The notes beneath the pieces are model-generated. The model did not search any database, was not told where the DNA came from, and saw only the letters and a list, made by a program, of their open reading frames with translations. Shown one piece after another: positions 53,700 through 60,955 of a stretch of DNA of 64,000 nucleotides. Numbering within the stretch: position 1 is the first letter of the stretch; each line of letters begins with the position of its first letter. The position numbers were made by a program, and so were the translations under genes. Source of the DNA: Novosphingobium colocasiae. Lineage in GTDB: Bacteria > Pseudomonadota > Alphaproteobacteria > Sphingomonadales > Sphingomonadaceae. Where the stretch lies: contig NZ_BMZA01000003.1 of assembly GCF_014652555.1 (NCBI RefSeq), forward strand, positions 154,309 to 218,308, given 5' to 3'.

Positions 53700-54071
53700 T
53701 CAGCCGACGGGGGCGGGGTTGCCGTTTTCGTTGGCGAGGCCGATCATCACCGTGCGGTTGACGTTGATCAGCTCGTCAATGGTGTCGCGCCCGGTCATCA
53801 CCAGCGAGGTGTGGCGGTCCACCCACAAGCCGAGCGAGATGATCCCGGCGCGCAGTTCATGCGGCAGGGCGTTGCCGGAATCGATGCACAACGTGGTGAA
53901 GGCACCCCAGACCTGGCGGTTGCGGTGCAGCGCGTCGGCTAGTTGCGCCCCGGTCAGCCCGGCATCGCGCGCCGCGATCATGTCGGCTGTCACCTCGCTC
54001 ATCAGCCGGAATTCGGTGCTGCGGGGCGTCGCGGCCACCTTCTGGGTGCGGACGTAGGCGTTGACCGACAT
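53700..54071 (-). CDS. flaF: FlaF, flagellin synthesis activator
   Basis: A 123-residue cytoplasmic protein of the FlaF family, counterpart of FlbT in controlling flagellin. Family segments: NAYVRTQKVAATPRSTEFRL, EVTADMIAARDAGLTGAQLA, ADALHRNRQVWGAFTTLCID, and NALPHELRAGIISLGLWVDR. It is transcribed alone, divergent from motA, with a TCCTATATT element 55 nt upstream. In most alphaproteobacteria flaF and flbT are adjacent; here they are about 4 kb apart. Confidence 0.93.
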   Translation of the reverse strand: MSVNAYVRTQKVAATPRSTEFRLMSEVTADMIAARDAGLTGAQLADALHRNRQVWGAFTTLCIDSGNALPHELRAGIISLGLWVDRHTSLVMTGRDTIDELINVNRTVMIGLANENGNPAPVG

Positions 54072-54125
54072 GATGGCTCCGGCTTGACGAACGAGACTGC
54101 GGGCGGTTTCGCGCTTCGCCCGATA

Positions 54126-54134
54126 AATATAGGA
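54126..54134 (-). promoter_or_regulatory. TCCTATATT element before flaF
   Basis: Minus-strand TCCTATATT, 55 nt upstream of the flaF start. Confidence 0.45.
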
Positions 54135-54200
54135 CGGTCCACCGGCGATCGGGCACAGGCCGGAAAATTGCGCGATGCGGCACCGGCGGGCAGCGGATGG

Positions 54201-54209
54201 TCCTATAAT
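54201..54209 (+). promoter_or_regulatory. TCCTATAAT element before motA
   Basis: Plus-strand TCCTATAAT, 48 nt upstream of the motA start. GGAAAATTGCG at 54162-54172 lies between it and the flaF element. Confidence 0.5.
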
Positions 54210-54256
54210 TCAGCATCGAGCCTCGCGCGCGCGGGGCCATCACTTGCGGATAGTTC

Positions 54257-55141
54257 ATGCTCAACATCGCCGGCCTCATCGTCATCCTGGTATGCGTCTT
54301 TGGCAGTTTCCTGCTGTCCGGGGGCAGCATGGAGGTTATCTTTCATGCCCTGCCGCATGAGATGATGGCGATCGCCGGCGCGGCTCTGGGGGCCTTCGCG
54401 CTCGGCAATTCGATGGGCACGCTGAAGAAGGCGGGCAAGGGCGTGGCCCGCGTGTTCAAGGGTGAGCGCTGGAAGGAGGCGGACTACCGCGACCTGCTGG
54501 CGCTGCTCTATTCGCTGCTGTCGACCTTCCGAAAGGGCGGGGCCAACGCGATCGAACCGCACCTCGATGCGCCGTCGCAAAGCGCCATCTTCTCGCGCTA
54601 TCCGCGCCTGCTGGGCGATCACGAACTGATCGAATTCATTTGCGATTACCTGCGGATGATGACCGTCAACTTCGAGGACCCGCATCAGTTGGCCGAAGCG
54701 ATGGAGGGCGACATGGAGCGCCACCATCACGAGGAAATGGGCCCGCAGCACGCAATCCAGATGATGGCCGACGGCCTGCCGGCGATCGGCATCGTCGCCG
54801 CCGTGCTCGGCGTCATCAAGACCATGAGCTCGATCGACCAGCCGACCGAAGTGCTGGGCGCGATGATCGGCGGCGCGCTGGTCGGCACGTTCCTCGGCGT
54901 GCTGCTCGCCTATTGCCTGGTCGGCCCGATCGCGCAGAAGCTGCAGCAGATCATCGACGCCGATTTCAAGCCGTACATGCTGGTGAAGACCGCGATCATC
55001 GGCCACGCGCAGGAACAGCCGACAGAAATCGCCATCGAACTGGCCCGGCGCATGACCCCTTCGAACTATGCGCCCAGCTTCCAGGAGATGGAATCGGCGC
55101 TGGAGACGGTCAAGGAACAGATGAACGCGGCGGCTGCCTGA
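54257..55141 (+). CDS. motA: Flagellar stator protein MotA
   Basis: A 294-residue four-helix inner-membrane stator subunit that conducts protons with MotB. Segments: N-terminal LNIAGLIVILVCVFGSFLLS and EMMAIAGAALGAFALG, a cytoplasmic loop with the charged residues that contact FliG (GERWKEADYRDLLALLYSLL), and helices 3/4 (ADGLPAIGIVAAVLGVIKTM and AMIGGALVGTFLGVLLAYCL). Length fits the family. It is followed by motB after 4 nt. Confidence 0.96.
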   Translation: MLNIAGLIVILVCVFGSFLLSGGSMEVIFHALPHEMMAIAGAALGAFALGNSMGTLKKAGKGVARVFKGERWKEADYRDLLALLYSLLSTFRKGGANAIEPHLDAPSQSAIFSRYPRLLGDHELIEFICDYLRMMTVNFEDPHQLAEAMEGDMERHHHEEMGPQHAIQMMADGLPAIGIVAAVLGVIKTMSSIDQPTEVLGAMIGGALVGTFLGVLLAYCLVGPIAQKLQQIIDADFKPYMLVKTAIIGHAQEQPTEIAIELARRMTPSNYAPSFQEMESALETVKEQMNAAAA

Positions 55142-55145
55142 TCCG

Positions 55146-56012
55146 ATGGCGAGCAAAGGCAACGAAACCCGCCCGATCGTCATCCGCAAGGTCAAGAAGG
55201 TGGTCGGCGGCGGCCATCACGGTGGCGCGTGGAAAGTGGCCTATGCCGACTTCGTGACCGCGATGATGGCGTTCTTCATGCTGCTGTGGCTGATGGCCAA
55301 TCCCGACAAGATTTTGCTGAAGGGCCTGGCCGAATACTTCTCGGCCGATACCACGCGCGAAAGCCCGATCACCACGCTGACCACCCGCCCCGGATCGCAG
55401 CCCGGCGATGGTGGCCACGGGCGCAACAACCAGTCCGAAAGCCGCGACGTTCAGGGTCAGCCGGCGATCGAGGCGGGCGTTGCCGGGGTGGCGCGCGGCG
55501 GCACCTCGGATGTGCCCGCTGCCGCGCTGCGGGTGATGGCGCAGGAGATGCAGGTAGCGCTGGAACCGCCGGCGGATACTCCGGGCCAGCCCAATGTCGA
55601 TGTCCGGCCAAGCCCCGAGGGGATGCGCATTCACCTCGTTGATAATGCCCAGCGCTCGATGTTCAGGGGCAGCACCGCGCAGCTTAACGACTTCGCGCGC
55701 GGGCTGCTGGCGCGGGCGGCCAAGAAGCTGGCCGGGATGGATACCCGCATCGCCATCGAAGGGCATACCGATGGCGCGGGCGGTGGCGACAGCGCCGCCA
55801 ACTGGAAACTGTCATCCGAGCGCGCGCTGGCGGCGCAGGCGGCGATGGTTGCGGCGGGGCTGCCGGCGGATCGCTTTGCCGAAGTGGTGGGCAAGGCGGG
55901 GACCGAACCGGTCTATCCCGATCAGCCCGAACGGCCGGAAAACCGGCGCATCACCATCGTCGTCATGGCCGAATCCGGGGCGCTGCCGTCCGATGCCAGT
56001 TTCAAGTTCTAA
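55146..56012 (+). CDS. motB: Flagellar stator protein MotB
   Basis: A 288-residue stator subunit. The N-terminal helix contains the essential proton-binding Asp (Asp35 in YADFVTAMMAFFMLLWLM), followed by a periplasmic linker and a C-terminal OmpA-like peptidoglycan-binding domain (MDTRIAIEGHTDGAGGGDSA, LSSERALAAQAAMVAAGLPA, NRRITIVVM). It anchors the stator to the wall. Coupled to motA and followed 12 nt later by the FliL-like gene. Confidence 0.95.
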   Translation: MASKGNETRPIVIRKVKKVVGGGHHGGAWKVAYADFVTAMMAFFMLLWLMANPDKILLKGLAEYFSADTTRESPITTLTTRPGSQPGDGGHGRNNQSESRDVQGQPAIEAGVAGVARGGTSDVPAAALRVMAQEMQVALEPPADTPGQPNVDVRPSPEGMRIHLVDNAQRSMFRGSTAQLNDFARGLLARAAKKLAGMDTRIAIEGHTDGAGGGDSAANWKLSSERALAAQAAMVAAGLPADRFAEVVGKAGTEPVYPDQPERPENRRITIVVMAESGALPSDASFKF

Positions 56013-56024
56013 GGGGATGATGGC

Positions 56025-56468
56025 GTGATCAAGCGCATCGGAATCGGGCTGGTCACGGTGATCGCCGGGCTTGGCGTCGGGGCCGCAGGGGCGTGGGGCG
56101 TGCTGCACTCGGCACCCCAGTACCTCACCGGCCGCCCCGCCAAACCGCGCCCGGTGGCGACCGAATTCGTCCCCCCGGTCGAAGTGCTCGCCCCGCTGGT
56201 GCTCGCCGACGGGCGGCTCACCGGTTATGCCAAGTTCGAGATCCAGTTGGAGGTGGCGCAAGGCACGACCGAGGAAGTGGGCGCAAAGCTGCCGCTGCTG
56301 ATGAACGCGGTGAACCTGCGCACTTACCGCACTCCGCTCGCCAGCGGGCCGGATGGGCTGGTGCCCGGTCTGGACGGCTTTCGCCGGGTGGTGATGGACG
56401 CGGCGACCGAAGTCTACGGCAAGGACGTGGTCCGCTCGGTCGCGGTTACGCAGGCGGCACCGGCTTGA
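56025..56468 (+). CDS. FliL-like protein after motB
   Basis: A 147-residue protein with a hydrophobic N-terminal anchor (IGIGLVTVIAGLGVGAAGAW) and an external domain (EVLAPLVLADGRLTGYAKFE, IQLEVAQGTTEEVGAKLPLL, VMDAATEVYGKDVVRSVAVT) with the strand-helix pattern of FliL. It starts with GTG at 56025. A second FliL-type protein next to motAB, apart from the one next to fliM, would fit a stator-associated role. The assignment is by pattern only. Confidence 0.6.
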   Translation: MIKRIGIGLVTVIAGLGVGAAGAWGVLHSAPQYLTGRPAKPRPVATEFVPPVEVLAPLVLADGRLTGYAKFEIQLEVAQGTTEEVGAKLPLLMNAVNLRTYRTPLASGPDGLVPGLDGFRRVVMDAATEVYGKDVVRSVAVTQAAPA

Positions 56469-56784
56469 GGCGGGCCGTGAGCGGATGGGAAGCCTGGGCG
56501 GCATGGCGGTTCGCGGTGCCCGGCGAAGTTTACAAAGGTTACACCCTGTAACTTTCGATGTCCGCCAATTTGCACTTTCAGATCAGCATGTTGCGGCCAA
56601 ACATGGCGAAGTTTACAATTGCCGGACAAAAGCGATCTGTAGCCTTCTGACGATGGGAAAGAGCGGGGCGTGGAAGGCCCGTTGCCGATCATGCCGCAGG
56701 CGGGGTGTGTAGGACAGCGGGAAAAGCGTGCGCACGAGGCTGCCCTAACTCTTTGCCGGACGAAAAACCGGATTCGCGCAGAGG

Positions 56785-56908
56785 CGCAGAGGCGCAAAGG
56801 GGTTTGTGCTTGCGGCGAAGCCGCCTCTCTCATTCAACGGGGCGTATGTCGCAGCGTTGGAACCGGGAGATTGCCTGCGGCGCAGGACGACATCTTTGTG
56901 CCTCTGCG
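56785..56908. repeat. Inverted-repeat element, MITE-like
   Basis: Arms CGCAGAGGCGCAAAG (56785-56799) and CTTTGTGCCTCTGCG (56894-56908) are inverted with one mismatch, 124 nt end to end, in a 490-nt gene-free region (56469-56958). Non-coding inside. Elsewhere in this gap, GCGAAGTTTACAAAGG and GGCGAAGTTTACAATTGCC near 56522 and 56606 are a short imperfect direct repeat. Confidence 0.5.
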
Positions 56909-56958
56909 TGATGCCTTTTTCCGTTGCTTGCAGCGTTTGTCCAGCCAGCCTCGACCGG

Positions 56959-57297
56959 TCATTCGAATATTGCCGCCGTCGATTTTTGCGGCTTCGACCT
57001 GCGCGACAGACCCCACCCCAACGGGGCGGCGAGAATTAACGTCGCCGCCAGTTGCAGCAGGGCTGGAATGACAAATTCTTCCAGATCCATGGATAAGACA
57101 AGCGAGATGAAATCATCGATCGTGACGAACATCCACAGCAGAAGGCAGAAGAAAGGCATGCCCGATGCTGCCGTTGCCAAGACCGCGCGGCGGGTCGGCG
57201 TCCTATCGCCCGCCCATCTGTTCAGCGCGATTGCAGTCACGCAGGTGAGCAGCACGCCCGGCAAGGTCCACAAAAGCAAAGGAAGCCATGACTGCAT
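56959..57297 (-). CDS. Hypothetical four-helix membrane protein
   Basis: A 112-residue protein with three or four hydrophobic segments (PLLLWTLPGVLLTCVTAIAL, AVLATAASGMPFFCLLLWMF, IPALLQLAATLILAAPLGWG). No family recognised and no conserved charged residues within the helices. It interrupts the flagellar genes and may be unrelated to motility. Hydrophobicity and the absence of a competing frame support a real gene; there is no strong ribosome binding site. Confidence 0.45.
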   Translation of the reverse strand: MQSWLPLLLWTLPGVLLTCVTAIALNRWAGDRTPTRRAVLATAASGMPFFCLLLWMFVTIDDFISLVLSMDLEEFVIPALLQLAATLILAAPLGWGLSRRSKPQKSTAAIFE

Positions 57298-57374
57298 CGA
57301 CCGCTATGTGTGGCATGAAGCTGCGCGGCACAAGGCGGGCGGGCCGCAGTTCGATGCCGTAGCCGCCGCGATGC

Positions 57375-58223
57375 CTAACCCACCCCGCCGAAACTCTTGA
57401 CCAGCGATCCCGCCACCAGCGCCCAGCCGTCCACCAGCACGAAGAAGATGATCTTCATCGGCAGCGATATCGTTGCCGGGGGCAGCATCATCATGCCCAT
57501 CGCCATCAGCACCGCCGCCACCGCAAGGTCGATCACCAGGAACGGCAGCAGCAGCAGGAAGCCGATCTCGAAGGCACGGCGCAGTTCCGAGATCATGAAG
57601 GCGGGCATCAGCGTGGTCATGGGCAGTTCGGCGCGGCTGTGCGGGACCTTGCCGGACAGGCCGACGAACAGCTTCACGTCATCGTCGCGCACTTGCTTGA
57701 GCATGAAGGTGTGGAACGGCCGGCTGGCCCGTTCCAGCGCCTGCGCCTCGTTGATCTGGCCGGCGTTGTACGGCTCCATCCCCTGCTTCCACGCCGCATC
57801 GAAAGTGGGTGCCATGACGAAGAAGCTGAGGAACAGCGCCAGCGAAATCACGATCGGGTTGGGCGGTACGCCCTGCACGCCAAGGCCCGAGCGCAGCAGC
57901 GACAGCGCGACGACGATGCGGGTGAACGAGGTGATCGTCATCAGGATTCCCGGCGCGAGGCTGAGCACCGTCAGGATCATGACGAGCTGGAGCACCCGGC
58001 CCGACATCGTGCCGCCGCCGCCCAGAGCCGCCGTCGCGCCGCTGACCGCGCCCGCTCCCGGCGCGGCCCCGGCGGCCTGTGCCATGGCCATCGCCGGCAG
58101 GCCGATCGCCAGCAACACGCCGATCACCGCCAACAGGCGCAGGATCGCGCGCGAACGGGCACCAAGCGGGACCCCGGGGCAAGCCCGGGGTGACGGGGAT
58201 GAGGCGGCGTTCAATTCCACCAT
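57375..58223 (-). CDS. fliP: Flagellar export gate protein FliP
   Basis: A 282-residue polytopic component of the FliPQR export gate. After a signal-like N-terminus the hallmark sequences are LSLAPGILMTITSFTRIVVA, GVQGVPPNPIVISLALFLSF, LMPAFMISELRRAFEIGFLL and LPPATISLPMKIIFFVLVDG. The first 23 residues (SPSPRACPGVPLGA) come from a REP-like repeat overlapping the 5' end, so the annotated start may be an extended version of an ancestral one. It ends the fliN-fliO-fliP operon. Confidence 0.95.
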   Translation of the reverse strand: MVELNAASSPSPRACPGVPLGARSRAILRLLAVIGVLLAIGLPAMAMAQAAGAAPGAGAVSGATAALGGGGTMSGRVLQLVMILTVLSLAPGILMTITSFTRIVVALSLLRSGLGVQGVPPNPIVISLALFLSFFVMAPTFDAAWKQGMEPYNAGQINEAQALERASRPFHTFMLKQVRDDDVKLFVGLSGKVPHSRAELPMTTLMPAFMISELRRAFEIGFLLLLPFLVIDLAVAAVLMAMGMMMLPPATISLPMKIIFFVLVDGWALVAGSLVKSFGGVG

Positions 58224-58290
58224 GGTCTACTGATCCGCGTCCAAAGGCCCAGCCGCCTTCGTCATCCCGGGCTTGACCCGGGATCCCGCT
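58165..58290. repeat. Pair of inverted REP-like repeats at the fliP 5' end
   Basis: AGCGGGACCCCGGGGCAAGC... at 58165-58196 and its inverted relative ...TTCGTCATCCCGGGCTTGAC at 58258-58290 share CGGG(C/G)TTG(A/C)CCCGGG cores. They flank the fliP start; the first one encodes part of the FliP N-terminus. Confidence 0.7.
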
Positions 58291-58350
58291 GCTCGTTGAG
58301 CGCGGCGCGTCAGAAGCGATGGCGAAAGAACGAAAATTGGTGCCATCATC

Positions 58351-58761
58351 CTAGTGCAGGTCCGCCTTGCGCGCTTCCTGCGCGTAAGTGACTTCGGGAA
58401 GCATCGCCAGCCGCTCGGCAAACGCCGGCGCGGTCTTGCGCGGGGCGGGGCGCGGTTCGGCCGCCTGCGCCGGGCGGGCCGGTGCCGGGGCACCGCCGTC
58501 GAGCACGGTCACGCCATCGGGGCCGACGAGGATGCTGAATTCGGTATCGTCGCGGCGCAGCAGGATGATCGACCGGCGCTGGTCGATGGCCAGCCGCTCC
58601 ACCACTTCGAGGCGTTTTTCCGGGGACTTCTGGCCCAGCCCTTCCAGCCACTTGCGCGGGATCGTCAGGTCATAGCGCTTCACCGCCCACAACGCGCAAA
58701 CCATCCCGCCCAGCACCAGCAGCAACGCGCCCAGCATCCGCAGCAGCGACAGGGCGTCCAC
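58351..58761 (-). CDS. fliO: Flagellar export protein FliO
   Basis: A 136-residue protein with one N-terminal membrane helix (LLRMLGALLLVLGGMVCALW) and a cytoplasmic FliO domain (KRLEVVERLAIDQRRSIILL, RRDDTEFSILVGPDGVTVLD) followed by a Pro/Ala-rich tail. FliO assists FliP assembly. It lies 4 nt after fliN in the same operon; the gap to fliP (127 nt) contains the REP-like pair. Confidence 0.88.
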   Translation of the reverse strand: MDALSLLRMLGALLLVLGGMVCALWAVKRYDLTIPRKWLEGLGQKSPEKRLEVVERLAIDQRRSIILLRRDDTEFSILVGPDGVTVLDGGAPAPARPAQAAEPRPAPRKTAPAFAERLAMLPEVTYAQEARKADLH

Positions 58762-58764
58762 TGC

Positions 58765-58998
58765 TCAGCGCTCCCCGGCCACCACGCGCGTCACTTCGAG
58801 CGCCATCGCCTCACCGTTGACGATGATGCGGCCTTCGGCAACGAGCCGGTCGTTGACGTAGACCCGGGTCGGATCGTCCTGCCCACAATCGAGCGGGATC
58901 ATCGCGCCACGGCTCATCTTGAGCACCTGCCGGATCGGGATGCTGGCCGAGCCGAGCACGATCTGCAGGTCGATGGGAATGCCTTCGAGGACGGACAC
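58765..58998 (-). CDS. fliN: Flagellar motor switch protein FliN
   Basis: A 77-residue C-ring protein with only the conserved FliN/SpoA core: GIPIDLQIVLGSASIPIRQV, MSRGAMIPLDCGQDDPTRVY, DRLVAEGRIIVNGEAMALEV. It lacks the N-terminal region of E. coli FliN (137 residues). The GTG at 58998 is preferred because AAAAGGAGACGGGCC directly precedes it; an ATG at 59016 would add six basic residues but destroy that spacing. First gene of the fliN-fliO-fliP operon, divergent from flgC. Confidence 0.93.
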   Translation of the reverse strand: MSVLEGIPIDLQIVLGSASIPIRQVLKMSRGAMIPLDCGQDDPTRVYVNDRLVAEGRIIVNGEAMALEVTRVVAGER

Positions 58999-59033
58999 GG
59001 CCCGTCTCCTTTTCAACGTCTGGTCACGGCCGC

Positions 59034-59042
59034 TTTATAGGG
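59034..59042 (-). promoter_or_regulatory. CCCTATAAA element before fliN
   Basis: Minus-strand CCCTATAAA, 36 nt upstream of the fliN GTG; a second TCCTATAAC lies at 59049-59057. Confidence 0.45.
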
Positions 59043-59081
59043 GAAAAAGTTATAGGAGGAGTGCGGCACTAGGAAAAAGTT

Positions 59082-59090
59082 GCCTATAAG
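59082..59090 (+). promoter_or_regulatory. GCCTATAAG element before flgC
   Basis: Plus-strand GCCTATAAG, 33 nt before flgC, preceded by GGAAAAAGTT at 59072, which also occurs at 59042 (GGAAAAAGTTATAGG). Confidence 0.5.
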
Positions 59091-59122
59091 TAGGAAAGAA
59101 GCAGCTAGGAACGGCGGGCGCA

Positions 59123-59533
59123 GTGGCGGATCTGGGTAATTCGGTGGAGGTTTCGGCATCGGGGCTGCGTGCGCAGGCGCTGCGGATGCGGGTGATCGCG
59201 GAAAACCTTGCCAATGCGGACTCGATCGCCACCACGCCCGATGGCGATCCCTATCGCCGCCGCGTTGCCACTTTCGCCGCCGAGGTCGATCGTGCCACCG
59301 GTGCGACGCAAGTTGCGGTCAAGTCGATCGATGCCGACAAAAGCGCGTTCGGGCGGGTCTACCAGCCCGGCAACCCCGCGGCCGACGCCAAGGGCTATGT
59401 CGAAAGCCCCAATGTCGATGCGCTGATCGAAACCGCCGACATGAAGGCGGCGCAGCGTTCCTACGAAGCCAACCTCAACGCCATCGAAGCGGCGCGCGGC
59501 ATGTCTATGCGCACCGTCGATCTGCTGAAGTAA
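59123..59533 (+). CDS. flgC: Proximal rod protein FlgC
   Basis: A 136-residue rod protein. Axial signature SVEVSASGLRAQALRMRVIA with ENLANADS, then the conserved DPYRRRVATFAAEVDR and GYVESPNVDALIETADMKAA with the end YEANLNAIEAARGMSMRTVD. Start is a GTG at 59123 with GGCGGG upstream. It begins the operon flgC-fliE-fliQ-fliR-flhB; flgB, usually immediately upstream, is absent and replaced by a promoter region. Confidence 0.95.
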   Translation: MADLGNSVEVSASGLRAQALRMRVIAENLANADSIATTPDGDPYRRRVATFAAEVDRATGATQVAVKSIDADKSAFGRVYQPGNPAADAKGYVESPNVDALIETADMKAAQRSYEANLNAIEAARGMSMRTVDLLK

Positions 59534-59542
59534 GGGCGCATC

Positions 59543-59884
59543 ATGTCCACGATCGGTTCACTCGACGGCCTTTCCGCCTATGCCCGCGCCGCGCGGACCA
59601 CCAAACCGCTGGGCGGCACGGGGCAGCAGGCGCCCGGCACCGGCGGCTTGGGCGGGCTGGCTCCCGGTGGCGGGTTCGGCGCGATGGTCGAAGGCATGGT
59701 GTCGCAGACGGGCGACGCACTGCGCAACGCCGAGACGCAAAGCATCAAGCAGATCGGCGGCAAAGGCGATCTGATCGACGTCGTGACCGCGATCGGTGCG
59801 GCCGAGACAGCGCTGGACACCGTCGTGGCGGTGCGTGACCGCATGGTCTCGGCCTATTCCGACATCATGAGAATGCAGATCTGA
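59543..59884 (+). CDS. fliE: Flagellar hook-basal body protein FliE
   Basis: A 113-residue protein that joins the MS-ring to the rod. Glycine-rich N-terminal half and the conserved C-terminal helices (MVSQTGDALRNAETQSIKQI and LIDVVTAIGAAETALDTVVA, VRDRMVSAYSDIMRM). Follows flgC after 9 nt and precedes fliQ by 9 nt; exported early by the flagellar system. Confidence 0.94.
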   Translation: MSTIGSLDGLSAYARAARTTKPLGGTGQQAPGTGGLGGLAPGGGFGAMVEGMVSQTGDALRNAETQSIKQIGGKGDLIDVVTAIGAAETALDTVVAVRDRMVSAYSDIMRMQI

Positions 59885-59893
59885 TCGCCGCCG

Positions 59894-60157
59894 ATGTCTG
59901 CCGACGAAGCGATCGAAATGGCCCGCGCCGCGCTGGTGCTGATGCTGACCATCGTCGGGCCGATGCTGGTCGCGGCGCTGATCGTCGGCGTGGTGATCGG
60001 CCTGCTCCAGGCGCTGACGCAAGTGCAGGAAATGACGCTGACCTTCGTGCCAAAGCTGCTGATCGTCGGCGTGGTCATGCTGCTCAGCCTGCCGATGATC
60101 GGCCATGCGCTGGGCGCGTTCATGGATCGCGTGGCCGACGCCATCATCTCGCCGTGA
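59894..60157 (+). CDS. fliQ: Flagellar export gate protein FliQ
   Basis: An 87-residue protein of two transmembrane helices (ALVLMLTIVGPMLVAALIVG and LLIVGVVMLLSLPMIGHALG) with the conserved LLQALTQVQEMTLTFVPKL between them. Part of the FliPQR gate. Between fliE (9 nt) and fliR (17 nt). Confidence 0.95.
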   Translation: MSADEAIEMARAALVLMLTIVGPMLVAALIVGVVIGLLQALTQVQEMTLTFVPKLLIVGVVMLLSLPMIGHALGAFMDRVADAIISP

Positions 60158-60174
60158 CCGGCTGAGCGCCCGCG

Positions 60175-60954
60175 ATGGATGCGATCCAGCTTGCAACGCT
60201 CCTGCGCTTGCCGATCGATACGGCCGCTTTCCTGCTGCTGTTCTGCCGGGTTGGCGCGGTGATCATGCTGCTGCCGGCGTTTTCCGACGATGGCGTGCCG
60301 GTGCAGGTCCGGCTGATCATGGCGCTGGCCTTCACCTTCGGCATGTACGGCATGCTGGAGGGCAAGGTGACCCCGGCGCTTCATTCGGGGATGTCGTTGC
60401 CGCTGCTGGTGATCGGCGAGGTCATGGTCGGGATGGCGATGGGGATGATCGTGCGGATGCTGTTTAGCGCCGCCGCCATCGCCGGAGCCATCGCCTCGCA
60501 GCAGGTCGGGCTGTCGTCGGCGCTGGTGGTCGATGCGGCGATGGGCGGGCAAGTGTCGATCCTGGCGCGGTTCATCGGGCTGGGGGCGGTGGTCGTATGC
60601 CTCGCCAGCGGCGTGCACCACTTGTGGATCGCCTCGATCTTCCGCTCCTATGGCGCGTTCCCGGTGGGCGGGTTGCCGCCGGCCGCCGATTTCGCGCATC
60701 TGGCGGTGGCGGTGATGGGGCAGGCGACCGCGCTGGGCCTCAGCCTCACCGCGCCGCTGATCCTGTACGGCATGCTGTTCAACCTGGGGCAGGGGCTGGC
60801 GGCGCGGGTCGCCCCGGCGATCCAGGTGTTCTTCATCGCCCAGCCGCTCAACCTGCTGCTGGGTCTGTCGATCCTGGCGATAACGCTGGGGGCGCTGTTG
60901 ACCGCCTTCGCCAACGCCATGGCGCGCTTCATCCAGAACGGCTGGTCGCTCTGA
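60175..60954 (+). CDS. fliR: Flagellar export gate protein FliR
   Basis: A 259-residue polytopic export-gate protein with six predicted membrane segments. Family features: LLLFCRVGAVIMLLPAFSDD, VPVQVRLIMALAFTFGMYGM, IGEVMVGMAMGMIVRMLFSA and IAQPLNLLLGLSILAITLGA. It ends one nucleotide before flhB. Confidence 0.95.
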   Translation: MDAIQLATLLRLPIDTAAFLLLFCRVGAVIMLLPAFSDDGVPVQVRLIMALAFTFGMYGMLEGKVTPALHSGMSLPLLVIGEVMVGMAMGMIVRMLFSAAAIAGAIASQQVGLSSALVVDAAMGGQVSILARFIGLGAVVVCLASGVHHLWIASIFRSYGAFPVGGLPPAADFAHLAVAVMGQATALGLSLTAPLILYGMLFNLGQGLAARVAPAIQVFFIAQPLNLLLGLSILAITLGALLTAFANAMARFIQNGWSL

Positions 60955-60955
60955 C

